A stretch of 64,000 nt of DNA from Oscheius onirici (lineage: Eukaryota > Nematoda > Chromadorea > Rhabditida > Rhabditidae), in NCBI GenBank assembly GCA_932521025.1, contig OW051473.1:7130001-7194000 (forward strand). Direction: 5' to 3'. The notes under the pieces are model-generated. The model was not told the DNA's origin, ran no database searches, and saw only the letters and a program-made list of their open reading frames with translations. A program made the translations under genes and the position numbers. Positions 1 to 15,071 of the stretch are shown in pieces (position 1 is the first letter of the stretch; each line of letters begins with the position of its first letter).

Positions 1-642
1 AATTTCGGCACCCGGCATAGTAGTGTCCGACTCAGAGAAGCGGACTTTCTTCTAAACATAATAGTCATGAACCAAAGAAAGTAAAACGTGCATCGTCGCT
101 CTTCTCCTCTTGCTCTTCTCCTTTTCTCTTCAAACAGTTCCTGTTTATTGTGGCTGAAAAATGGCTTTTTGAAACGTACGGTAAGTAAAGAAAGATAACA
201 ACTATCTGATGATAATGGGCGTGTCGAATACAACAAGGCAGCGCGCGGGAAAAGTTGTGGTGCCCAGCCGCGCACTGGTGCCATTGCGATTAGAGACAAT
301 AATAATAGAATTCAAAATTGTTCGCAGAAAACGGGAACAAGGAAATCGAGCACTGATATAGCACAAAACCATAGAGGTCTCAGATCACTCCTCCCTGGCA
401 TTGTGCTTGATAGCTTACTTTCGGCTATCTCACATTACTTTTCGGTACAAACCAAAGTAACGCCGGCCAGTCGCAGGAGGTCAGCGGCTTGTAAACAAAA
501 ATAGTCGATCCCAATCTGCTTTTACAACAGTATATGTACAACCATTGCTTTGTGTTAAAATGAGATTCTGAAAACTTCATTTCTATTGGCTGATAATTTG
601 AGACCCATGAGAAGAATTGGCACAAAAGTAAAGAGTAGTTTC
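1..642. other. Non-coding flank downstream of the MBOAT7-like gene
   Basis: No reading frame here looks like protein and no RNA gene was recognised. It is the 3' side of the minus-strand acyltransferase gene that ends at 643, so it probably holds its 3' UTR and spacer. Confidence 0.5.
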
Positions 643-2882
643 TTAATTTGTCTTCTTATCCGTCTTTTCCCGCTTCTTTCCGGCATACTTATGAATGGCA
701 TAGATAGGCAGCGTGACCAGCAAAAGCCAATAGTAGAGGGATGACCAGTATCTAAAAGAGTGGCAGTTGAAAGACCTAGCAGTTGATATTACCTGTGTGT
801 GTCAGCAAAGTTCTTCAAGAGGAAGCCAGTGGCGAGCATGTCAAAGCCTCTTGAGCGTAGAGTTGCCCAATACAGCCAACGGAACCATTTTGGTCGTTCT
901 CCTGTTTTCATGTCTTTTGGAGCGTAAGAGAAGAGAATTTCCTCGATTCCGAAGCACATGGGAACAATGAGGAATGACCTAAAAACGTTGTCCTCAAAGA
1001 AACATAAAAGAATCATACATAAAGTAGCCAGCATAAGTTCCGTGCCACAGCGCTGAGATAAGCATCGTAAGTTCCGTGTTGTATTTCTTATTGGCTCGAG
1101 AATGAACGTAGATTGCCAGCCAGCTTTGGACAGATCGGTTCCATGCTCGTACACCAGCCCGAAATCCGTCGCTCAGTTCCACCTAAAAAGTTCCAATGAA
1201 TAAAAATGAGAAAAAGAACATACTTCGTTAATGTCCAAATTGACAACAGCTTCAGAGTTGTACTCAATAGTTTTCTTCCCATGGAGCTCTTTGAATGAGT
1301 CAAGTTTGGTCGGCCCGACGACACATCTTGGAGAACTGTCGGCAGGATAGATGCCGAGGCCCAAAGTTACACAAATCGACTCAGCGATTGCCCAAGCACT
1401 AAATATTGTTAATAAAAATCAAACAGAGATTTTACCTGTAAACTCTCATCCTGAAAACGACAAAGACGGCAGCAGCGTAGATGATTCTTGAAAGGAAACT
1501 GATATTCCAAACTTCGTCACTTCTTAGAGCCTATCAACAGAAAAATATCAAAAAGGGTTTTAACATACGTCTAGAGGAAAGAATTTGTTGACAATCACGA
1601 AAGTTGGCACCGACCATAGAAGACGTACAAGACGATACTTGATATCGGATGCAGGTGACCAATAGAAGAAGAGAGTCTCGTTGTGGGAATCGAGGTACAT
1701 CTGGTATGTGTAGTACGGACCTGTAAGTTAGAAATTTTTTAAAACATATAAAAATAATACCTGTGAAAAGACCGGCAAAGTGGTAAAAGTAATCGAAAAT
1801 CTCAAAAAGACTTGGCTCGTATTTTAGGTAGCGTTTCGGCTTGGTCTCCTTTTTGTCTTTGCTGCTCCTTCCCTTGGTGTCTTCTTCGGTCTTCTCTCGA
1901 TTCACTCTGGCATCGTTGATCTCATATGCCAAGCCAATAACCTTAAAAGTGGGATTAAGTGAATAATCAGGTAGTCTATTGGCATTACTTAAGAACAGAA
2001 CGATGTATGTGTTGTAACGACGTGTATGAGCAGTGTTTCTAAGCCTTTCTGAGCAAAACAGGAGATCGCCACTGGAGGACGGACTTCATTCAACGACTAC
2101 AAATATCAATGAGCCCCGAAAGTAAGTACATACTATTCTTTCAACATATTTTCCGGATCTAATTTCTCATTTCATTAACATCCTCATTAGCAAGCCTAAG
2201 TTTCATCCTTTATTTTATACAGAATGTTAATAATTGCGTTTTCATTGCTGTCGCCTGGTTTTAATTAGCCTAGTACATCACTAGACCAAATAATTTTCTC
2301 ATCGGTGAGCTTTGAAGTATTTTCGAGGTCAACAGGATTTCTTAGTCACTCGAGTACTGTTCCAATTTACCAATGTAAATGTAATGATAGAGACTACGAC
2401 GGTTTCTTTGCAATCAGGATAAAAATACTTACTCTGAGTGTCATGATCAGTTGAACGACGTTTGCTTGGCTAGCCAGCTCGTTGACATCCAGAATGTAGT
2501 GAATATTCCTCAGAATCATCAAGTAAGTGAAGGTTCCGACAAAGACAACGAGTGGCAGTTGTTTTTTCACGAATTTTATGCATAATGTCGCAAAACCGAC
2601 CAGAATGATGGACTGGATGATCCTAGTGCCTAAAAGAAAATGGTAGTAAAACTTTAGGAAGAATCTCACCTAGTACAATGATTGCCATGATGAATCCAAT
2701 TGCTCCACACGTATTTTTGAGAAGCCATATGTTACCCGACTTTCTGATACCCCAGCCAAGAACGAAAGACAGCAGAAGTATGCCTGATGTACCAAAATGT
2801 CTCTAAGAATAAACTTAGTCCTACTTGTGTAGATCCAGTCATCCTTCGATAGAAGTGATGTGAAACCGGCTAAAACCCCCAT
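643..2882 (-). CDS. mboa-7: MBOAT7/LPIAT1-like membrane-bound O-acyltransferase
   Basis: A multi-pass ER membrane enzyme of the MBOAT family. MBOAT7 relatives re-acylate lysophosphatidylinositol, preferentially with arachidonate. The gene is read from ATG 2882 down to a stop at 643 in about eight exons with short introns. The N-terminus (MGVLAGFTSLLSKDDWIYTS) runs into several hydrophobic segments. A TLRVS stretch near 2430 matches the VQLLLTLK region of MBOAT7. An Asn in the block VRAWNRSVQSWL (near 1130) and the catalytic-type His in ALWHGTYAGYF (near 1040) are both present in the usual order. The last exon ends in a short Lys-rich cytosolic tail, KREKTDKKTN, as in ER membrane proteins. A TTTTCAG acceptor sits 2 nt before the ATG, suggesting trans-splicing. 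It is divergent from the SEC14-like gene, about 970 bp away. Family assignment is firm; MBOAT7 rather than another MBOAT rests on overall resemblance. Exon ends are approximate. Confidence 0.88.
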
Positions 2883-2886
2883 GTCT

Positions 2887-3839
2887 GAAAATTTGTAATG
2901 GTTTTCGATAAGATTGCGTCATGAGATAGATATCGATTTCGCACAGGTAAGCGAAAGTTAAAAGACAAGCGAAAAGCGAAAAGTTGCGGTTTTCGATCAT
3001 TGTTCTGTATTGAATTAGTTCATTTAAACACGAAAAACCATAAGCGCGCCTTCTCCAATGTTGCGTCAGCCCTCCGCAATTAGTCTTATTTCTGTTGGAG
3101 GTCGATGTAGAGGGCGTGTCAATCTTTGGCGTTTTTACAATTCGGCCATTCAATCACACTCGTCCTTTTTGGTGTATTCTCTATTTTTAATCTGGTTTCG
3201 GTCCCCTCTCAGTCTTGTTTATCTCCCCAGTCCAATATTGTGTTAGTCTCCCAGGTAGCCACGTGAGCCAATTTAATATTCTCACCACTGAGATCCAGAA
3301 AACGACTCTAATTTTCCCATGGTTTCCTGGAAACGTTTTCTCCCACCTTTCACTTTATTTTCGGCTCCAGGAATCGATTGCCCTGTCAATATAATCCTTT
3401 CCATTCTTGTCTCTTTCCAGTCAAAACATTTCGGTTCCCGACGGGGCTACAATTGACACGAGAGATCTCCGACATGGCTCGCTGTCGTTACTACTGGTTT
3501 TTGAACTCTCTCCGTATTTTCATATTAGTTCCTTCATCTTTTTCGCCATTAACAGGTGTTCCAGTCACCCGCGGTGAAATAATCAGCCTCTTTCTCTGCC
3601 TGTGTCTATGACTTCCCGCAGCTTTTTGAACTTGCACGCTTAATTGCTCTTCCGCGTCGCCATAAACGACACTTGTAAAAACAACTTTCTCTTGACACCA
3701 TTGCCCAGACATGTTGTTTTTGTTTTGTCTCTCCATGTTGACATCCACTTGAGGCCCAATATCTCCAGAAAATCGACTTTGTCACCCGTACCGAGCTCTG
3801 TCATATCTCTCCGTCCAATCTGACATGCTACTTTTTCAG
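2887..3839. promoter_or_regulatory. Divergent intergenic region (likely shared promoters)
   Basis: About 950 bp between the starts of the MBOAT7-like gene (-) and the SEC14-like gene (+). No convincing coding exon or known element was seen. It presumably carries both promoters; a CTTTTTCAG acceptor at its right end lies 14 nt before the SEC14-like ATG. Confidence 0.4.
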
Positions 3840-3853
3840 ACCCAACTGTCAAA

Positions 3854-7469
<3,616 letters not shown>

Positions 7470-10400
7470 TGTGCAAATATCATGACCACAAACAACTGTA
7501 TGTATATATTTCCCACCTTGCTGGTTTTGTCATTTCTTCCCTTCTCTATGAGCTAATGTTTGAGAAACCGGTATCGTGGCGCATAATTTAGTCCAGGCTA
7601 CAAGAGATTGCTCCCACAGAATGTTATAGCCAAAATACTCCTTTATTGTTTTTGCGATGAAGATTCTTCACTGTCATCATTTCTTTCTCATAGAAAATTT
7701 CCTACTTAGAATCATTTCCGCCAATCCGTGGAAGACATCAAAAAATGACATGGAAAAAAGGACCGGAAGGCGCCATTCAACGTGGACGGCCACTAAATCA
7801 TCAGTAATGGGCACGTTGGGCCTTATGGTTTATTCCGGGTTGCTGTTGCAACACACGAGGGAAAGGAGAGACCTTCGTTAAGAGCCTAAAATTGTTGGTA
7901 AAAGTCCATTGTGTCGTCTTAACGAAGTCAGGCAGGGATAGGAAGTTACTCCAGCGAAAGATAAAAAAGACATATCGTTTAGTGTGACATAGTCAGCCGA
8001 CATTAACCTTCCTTCAGTCTTGTTATTTTAGTATACGCCAAGAAGTGTCACCTCTTCGGTTATTTATAATTGTGGTCAACATACCTCTTTTGACACAGCT
8101 TTGTGCCAAGCCTGATAAACATAATCCAGTATGCCTTTCATGAAGACCACCCGCTAGGAGTTTTTGTCGTCCACTTTTTTGTTTTGACGTGTGTTGATGA
8201 AGTAACGTTAAGTTGACATGGAAATGTTTCTCAGACAGTCTCCCAGCTACCTCTCTTAATGTTGTTTCAAGCTATTCATCGTACGAACACGGTTTATCGT
8301 AAAGTTTGGTCTGTTTTAAAACGCTTTAACGGCATGTTGTCCTTAATTCTTGTAAAAAGTCGAATCTCAAGTTTGATCTTTCCAAAACTGAAAAGCCGCG
8401 CTAAAAAGTCTGAAATTTTAATAGTGAAACAGTCACATTTTTTCATAAAGAAGAGGAAAAGACTGAACTTTTTGATTTTTGTCTTCCAGTTTTTGGTACC
8501 CTTATTCTGTGAATTTTCATTTGGTTCAAAACTTTTTCTGAAAAACAATTCGTTCTGATAAGATGAGGTCAAATGGAAGAAACCTCTTTTCATCGCCTTG
8601 ATTATGTCTTCCTCCCAAGATTCTGACGAAAGATCCGCCCGCATGAATAAGTGATTAATAGTCTGCCTATAAGAAAAAAGGGTCCTCTATCCTGGGTTTC
8701 ATTAATGTATCCATTCAAAATCACCTCTGTGACTCATCTTTACTTACTTCCTTCTCTCTAACTTTTCCAAGGAATAACAACTGGAAAAAAAGATTGAGAA
8801 TCACACGATTGTAGTCACCTCCAAGATTTTGCAAAAGGTGGATTTTGGATCTTTCGGTGCTTTCTAATGAATAGATCATTACCTCCCTCACCCCTCTCTA
8901 TTCCGATTCCCAGGGCTGATATGGCAACCATTCTCATCATTTTTTGTTCTTTCGGTTCTTGACTCTTGTTTTAAGGCTAGACACACAAGTTATCATCTGG
9001 TTTTTCCTTGGATTTCAATGTGGTTGTCCATCAAAGTGTCATGTAATTGTGTCCTTGTTCGGACCTTATATAATGAAGAGTCCCAAGCTTCACTCTAACA
9101 GGACTTAGTGCTTTTTCACAGCTACGTAATTCATCCAGAAGGCTTTTGCAATTAATGCCCTTGGATTTAGCCTCTTCTCACATGGTCGTCTCCTTTTCTC
9201 CTCAGAATCATTGCGACCAGTTATTTTCGTTCTAACCCCATTTGACTTATTGGCGAAATTACAGACAAAAAACTTTTTTTTAGTTTGCTGTCATTAAAAC
9301 GGAACGCTTCTTGGCTAAAAGCAATTAGATTAACCTTTACCCATAAGAGAAGCTCGGTTTTTGGACTGACAGATTAACCGCAAAATAATACTGTTTAATG
9401 AGGATCAACTTCACCTGTTTTCGTTTACGTAGGGTAATTTTTCATGATTTCTTGAAGAGTACATGAAAAGTTGATTAAGATAATGTTTGCAATTTTTATA
9501 TACTTGTTGGCTCACAGTTCTCTCTTTACAAATTTCTCTTATGTGTTCAGAAAAGCCTAGTTGAAGATCAGTTGCCTTTGGATGTATCTGATGTGAAAAA
9601 TTGCTCATAAACACGCTAGTTTTTCAGAATAACAGGAAAAACGTGCTTATATTCCCAGTGACATTCCAATTGTTTTTCCTCGTCGCAAACGCTCAGACCT
9701 GTCTAGATGTTCTCCTAGTCTCATCTCTCAATATCTCAGAAGAGAAGCCAACATCCGCTCATCTGCCAACCGAGGATAATCTTTAGCGGAGATTGTCATT
9801 TCCTGTGCGGGATAGAATGCGTCCCGTGCCCTATCCTACTGGTAAAGAGCTGAACTTTCAAAGCAAAAGAGAGATTCCTCCCTCATCTTTTAGTGCCAGG
9901 ATTCACAGAACACGCAGTTTATTTACCCTTGTAAATTATGCATGTCTTAATCTTCTCACAGCTGTTTGAACAGCTATGATGTTCCCATAATTTTTCAAAA
10001 TCTTACTAGTTTTTTCTCGCCTTTGTACAAATAACTTTTGATTCTGACGTTGTTTGTAATAGAATTTCCTTGTAACAGATTAGCAAGACACATATAAGCG
10101 CGTGATTGCAGCCTCTCAAGTTGTAGAAAGGATTCCCTGCCTACACAGTTCGTTCATTCATAAAAAAAATGCGCATGAACGCCTCAAAGACGCAGCTTGT
10201 TGTAGATTTATTGATTCGTATATTATGCAGAAAAAGCCTCACACGTGGGAATGGGTAAGTTGGCAAGGGGAAGCTTGCAGAGACTAGTCTATTGGCCTGT
10301 CTTCTCTTTCTCACTTTATGGCCTGTCTGGCCAGTCTAATTAAAAGAATTCTGGCTGGCCAGCTCGCCGCCTCTTATTTACCAACATTTCCGTCATTAAA

Positions 10401-10970
10401 CTTCCTGAAAAGGTCAAATCGGGCTCACTTTCCCACCAAAGATGAATTTCTAATGAATCATCAACAGACGGTTCCCGGATCTCGTTAATAAAGAAAGATT
10501 TTCACACTGAATACATCAAGAGCTTCCAAAAAGGGAGACCCTTTATCCGGCTCCACCTTCTATCCCAGTTGCCAGGAGCTCTAAACTCAAAAAGCCACAA
10601 ATTTCGCTTTCTCACAGCCTGTGGCATGCTTACGATAATCTTCAATGCCCCATCTCCTCTGTTTTATTCATGTTCTTGTCAGTGCTCCATCATTTTCTTC
10701 ATGTTCCTTGCCTCATCAAAAATAACAGAACACGGTTCCCTGAGATCCGAAGCGCGCACTTTCCGACTTTTCTAAAATCTCCCACGTTTTTCCGTTAAAA
10801 AGGTTAAAGTTACCGTATCCCGACCTTTTCTCAGTTTTGTAGTTTTGACCTGGGTCACATGCAAGGTGTCGGACTCAAACTAATTGGCAATCAAAATAGT
10901 ACAATCAATGTATTTTACTCTTTTTCGCTCCTCCCTTCTTATCTTAACACCATGAACAGTCAGTTAATGG
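7470..10970. other. Long intergenic region without recognised genes
   Basis: About 3.5 kb between two plus-strand genes. Open frames here (for example near 8260-8640) are AT-rich, low in complexity and have no family resemblance or exon-like splice context. I saw no tRNA-like or rRNA-like segment. It may hold distal regulatory DNA of the GTPase gene or unrecognised non-coding RNA. Confidence 0.4.
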
Positions 10971-10978
10971 ATTTCAGG

Positions 10979-12240
10979 ATGAGCGAGGATCGTTATCGTC
11001 TCGTCGTCCTAGGATCTGCCAAAGTCGGCAAAACCAGCATAATCCGCCGTTATCTCTACAACGAATTTTCGGAGAAGTACAAGGAGACGATCGAGGATCT
11101 CCACTCGCGCGAGTTTCGAATCCAGGTCTTAAAGGATTAGGTGACCGTGTAATGACGGAGATATCTTTAGGGTGTTCCTCTAAATTTGGACATTCTCGAT
11201 ACTAACTTCAACTTTCCGGATATGAGAAAGATCGCTGTCAACTCGGCTAGCGCCTTCATGCTCGTCTTCAGTGTGGACGATGTGACCAGTTTTAAGGAGG
11301 TAGGGAGATATGTTTTTTGGCTAGCTGTTGATCTTAAGATGTCTGAACTGTGGCAGGAAATTTGCGAACGCCGTTCGGACCTGGCCGGAATACCCGTGAT
11401 TGTTGTCGGAAACAAGGCGGATATGCCCACAAAGAAGGTAGAGTTTATGAACTAACGTAGAGTCTGAAGCTTCAGATCTACGAAGCCACTGCGACAGCTT
11501 TCACTAGCCGGTTGAGTAACAATGTTCGGTACTTGGAAGCCTCGGCTAGAACTTGTCTGAACATTGTGGAAATCTTTCGAAGCCTGCTAGAAGTCAGTGG
11601 TTTTCCACGATGCAAGGTGTGGAAGTAATTATTCAAACCATACATCGTGTCTTCAGGCTGGCGGAGGATCTTTGGACGATCCGGCAGACATCCGTGGAGA
11701 GCGGAACACTGCTCTTCGTCGTATTAACACAACGAGAAACAGACCGATGAATCGAGAGATCTTTGCTGCACATGCTGAGGTGTGTCGTTTTATATTTTTC
11801 TAGTGTTTATAGTCATGCTTTTTTCACATTTTCTGCATGTTTTAAATGCTTTTTATCCTCAACTTCAGGAGAAAGTAAACCCTCCGACTCTAGACAAGCA
11901 GATAAGTACCCCTGCTCTCTTCATACCTCACATCACAGATTTGCGTCGCAATCGCTCTTTCAAGGCATGTTTCGTTTCAGCTTGTACATTATTTTTCTGC
12001 TCAAATGTTCTGTTGTGAAGTAGGGTTTTAGGCTCCAAAGTCTACTCGAGGGTCTGAGAAGAACGGTGAGCTGCCCGAAGAGGGGAAGCTCAGCCGGAGT
12101 AGCAGTCTCATACGGTAACAAAGCGCTATTAATGTTTTTTAAAACCTAAGTTTAGGCGTACCAAACATCTCTCGCTCAAGATTCGTCGTGACAAGAACGA
12201 CGACATTGGCCAAGACGACAGTGATTGTCATATCCAGTGA
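10979..12240 (+). CDS. RASD (Dexras1/Rhes)-like small GTPase
   Basis: Ras-superfamily GTPase of about 300 residues in seven or so exons. Visible motifs: P-loop GSAKVGKTS (residues 12-20), a switch I Thr in KETIED (about 37), NKAD at about 117-120, and EASA at about 146-149. Residues KETIEDLHSREFRIQ and LDILDTNF resemble RASD1/RASD2, which act in G-protein signalling. RASD proteins also carry a long basic C-terminal extension, and here about 130 residues follow the G domain. They end in a Lys/Arg-rich stretch (RRTKHLSLKIRRDKN) and the last four residues CHIQ, a possible farnesylation CaaX box. Odd point: the G3 motif reads DTNFN, so the usual Gly of DxxG is absent. The start at 10979 is chosen because an ATTTCAG acceptor lies 1 nt upstream and MSEDRYRLVVLG is the normal Ras-type beginning. 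RASD assignment is likely but not certain. Confidence 0.82.
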
Positions 12241-12588
12241 TTTCCGTATGTGTGCCCGTTTGTATCATATCGTCAACGATAATATCCCTCTTCCCAATGT
12301 TCCCAAAACGTTGTCAGTATGCTTATTCGAATAAAAATATCTATGAAATTTCGATGAGTCAAGGGTTGGTTACCAGGATCCCGAAAGCTCATAAACACAT
12401 TTCGTTCTCTGGTTTATTTGTCAAAATTGGATAATTGGAAAAAATATATGTCTGGGGTAATACTTTCAGGAAGGGGACTATACAATGGGAAAACAGGTGG
12501 TAACACCGGGTAGGGGGAAAACGGAAGATGGTAAAATGTTGGCAAAAGCTGATATGGTGTAGTGTATTTTTACATTAATCAAGCTCTC
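12241..12588. other. Tail-to-tail intergenic spacer
   Basis: About 350 bp between the stops of the GTPase (+) and tetraspanin (-) genes. AT-rich; it contains AATAAA at about 12332-12337 on the plus strand, a plausible polyadenylation signal for the GTPase. No other feature seen. Confidence 0.4.
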
Positions 12589-13592
12589 TCAATAGCTCTG
12601 ATTTCTCTTGTCCTTGACGGCTCCGCACATGACACAGGCGAGGATCATTGCCAGCATCTGAAATAGATATGATTTCATAACATTTGTGGACTATTACTTC
12701 AATGACGAGGATGGCGAAGCAAATGACAAGAACAATCAGCAGATTTCCTTCGAGAACAGACCAGAATTTGGTTCCGCAGCCTGGTGGGTTGTAGGCGCAG
12801 TTGGCGCAAGTGGTCGGAATACCCTGTCCGTACTGAGCCCAGTCGTTGCAGGAGTATGCTCCGCAACAGTAGAGCTGATTAAAAATTAATTTCTGCCTTC
12901 AGATATTTCAAACCCCTGTCTGAAGCTGGTCCATGATGTTGCGGTAAATCTGCTGTGTAGAATAGTTTCTCACTCCGAATTCTCTTAAGACGTAGGTGAC
13001 ATATTCACGAATCTATAATCATAAGATTCGTTCATTTTTTTTGGTAAACATACGCTGTCCTTCTTGACGAAATACATGACAATGGCAACAATTTTGACGA
13101 CGAAGATGATGATGACGAAGAGGAAGTACTGAAAAGAGGCATACAGAAGGAAGTAGCTAATTTTATTATTTGCCACAGGTGAGTTATGTGGGAAAACTAA
13201 TAGCCGTGCTTGCAAATAACACTTACCAATCCAATTGCGCACAGACTCTCGCAGGCACTGCCGCAACATCCGAGAAAACCGAGAATCAGAAGAACTGCTC
13301 CGATGACCATTATACCGTACAGAATGTAGTATACCTACATTTTATGGTAACATTGCCGAAGATGATATGTTTTACCGTATCCATTGGCAGATTTGTTATG
13401 CTGATGTTGCCCTGATTTACGAGCCGCACCATCATGTTTGAGTCGACTCTCATCCATATCGCAAAGGCAAGAATCACAATACCCAGAGCCTAAACACCGT
13501 TTACCATTTATGTTAAATGCTATTACAAAGAGAAGAAAGTTGATGGCCCAGAAGATGTACTTGACGCACTTGTTTCCACAACCGGCAACCAT
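12589..13592 (-). CDS. Tetraspanin
   Basis: Four-helix membrane protein of the tetraspanin family, which organises other membrane proteins into microdomains. It reads from ATG 13592 to a stop at 12589 with introns of about 37-50 nt. Helix 1 starts MVAGCGNKCVKYIFWAINFLLF. Helix 2 lies near LYGIMVIGAVLLILGFLGCCG, ending in the conserved Gly-Cys-Cys-Gly before CESLCAI. Helix 3 is FLFVIIIFVVKIVAIVMYF. The large extracellular loop carries the hallmark CCG (LYCCGAYSCNDW) plus further Cys pairs and a PPGC step (NPPGCGTKFW), giving about six to eight loop cysteines. Helix 4 is LLIVLVICFAILVIEMLAMILACV, and the protein ends in the short tail KDKRNQSY. Membrane-proximal Cys residues would suit palmitoylation. 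The subfamily cannot be set from the sequence alone. Confidence 0.9.
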
Positions 13593-14817
13593 CCTGAAAA
13601 CGTAGAGTGAGTAAGTGGAGCAGGAAAAGCAAGTGTAGGTCGCAGTGATTGGTTGACTCGTTAAAGTGGTGATTATGCTAGTTAGTCTTTTGAGGAAATG
13701 AAGGCGGAGTCAGGCTCTGAGTGAGAGAGGAGGCTAGATGATAACAATGTGGCGCTACTATGGGAACGCGGGCGCGCACGCGTAGCCCTGGGAATCATCC
13801 AGCTGCGTCGTGGTGTTAATCAGCTCCTCCGGTTGAAGTGCTGATTAATGTGATTGTGTCGTCTAGGACAATATGAAGCCATTAAGCGTGTGGGGTTACG
13901 GAGAAGAACGACGAAGCAGTTTTAAAAAAGGAAGCCTGGCAACAATCGGGTAAAAGAAGCTATTTTATTGAGGATATGACTCCTGCGTTAGTCAGGGTGA
14001 CCAAGCCAACAATAATGTATAGAGGCCAGAAGCATGAAAGCAAACTTGAATGATAAGGGGAAGCATTTGAAGATGGAGACAGGGTTATTATGGTTTGTAT
14101 AACACCTGCTTGTCTGACTAGACAAACTTTCCGTAAACAGTATATGCACAGGTGAAACTTTAACAGGAACTTTGACCAGTCCTCACCAAAATGAACGGTC
14201 AAGAGGGAATGAAACAAGGATAATTAAGCCCCATATTTCGGCAAAGTTTACTACCGTTGGGTATTAATGCCTCGGTTCTCAGAGAAAGTTGAGAAATCTT
14301 GTGATTGAGACTACAGCAATGATTAGATTGTGTTCAGTTAATATGAAAAGTTCCGCGTGACTTTCCTATAATTACAAAAGCAGGTAATTGAAACATGTCT
14401 CATGTCCCCAATATGGGGAAGACGAGAAATGAAAAAGTAGGGCTTTAACTGGAAGATGATTCTCCGAAGCAAGGGCTTCTCCCCATCGCGTGTCCTTCAA
14501 GAATGAACTTAATATAGGTTGTTAAGAAACGAATGATAGCTGTTCTAAGACTAAAAATGTTTCTTTTTGTGGGACAATATTTTATAGCGGAAGTGTGATA
14601 ACTGATTAAATATGTTATGAAGATGACTGAACCTTTCGCAACCTGGCATCATCTACGTCAACTAACCAATTAACCCCACAGATTCTGAACCGAGGTCCAA
14701 GATCATTATTCTTGATTATGAAATTATGAGATCGTGGGAAAAATACGCTCTGCAGAAAGATCTCGGGCAAAGAGAATTTTGCGAATGCATTGCGACTGTT
14801 TATTGAAAGCATGTGAA
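13593..14817. other. Intergenic region upstream of the tetraspanin
   Basis: About 1.2 kb with no convincing coding exon. A GC-rich patch near 13750-13800 with an alternating GCGCGCACGCG run may belong to the tetraspanin promoter. On the minus strand AATAAA at about 14799-14804, just past the stop at 14818, would suit polyadenylation of the next gene. Confidence 0.35.
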
Positions 14818-15062
14818 TCACTCTTCCTCCTCGTATAGTTCCGTTTCGACGATGGACATATAAGCGACCTGAACTGGAACGACAAGACAGATGGCGAAAA
14901 ATTGAACCAAATACCCCCTTATGACAATCTGGAATCTGTTCTATGGCCTTCTGCTAATTACCGTAAATGAGTGGTGGAGCATCCAGGAAGATTAGAAGAT
15001 CAACTGCCATTCCCAATCCACTTGCGAACAACAATAGATACTTGTACAAGTAAAAGAAAGGT

Positions 15063-15071
15063 TTGTATCTC
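15063..15071. repeat. Left 9-bp target site duplication
   Basis: TTGTATCTC directly left of the foldback element, identical to the copy at 16503-16511. Confidence 0.85.

Noticed and set aside
8259-8644. Overlapping plus and minus frames in the 7.5-11 kb gap
   Set aside because: Phe/Lys-rich low-complexity sequence on both strands of AT-rich DNA; no exon context.
10859-11140. Longer start of the GTPase at 10859
   Set aside because: The extra ~40 residues are unlike any Ras-type N-terminus and lie before the splice acceptor that abuts ATG 10979.
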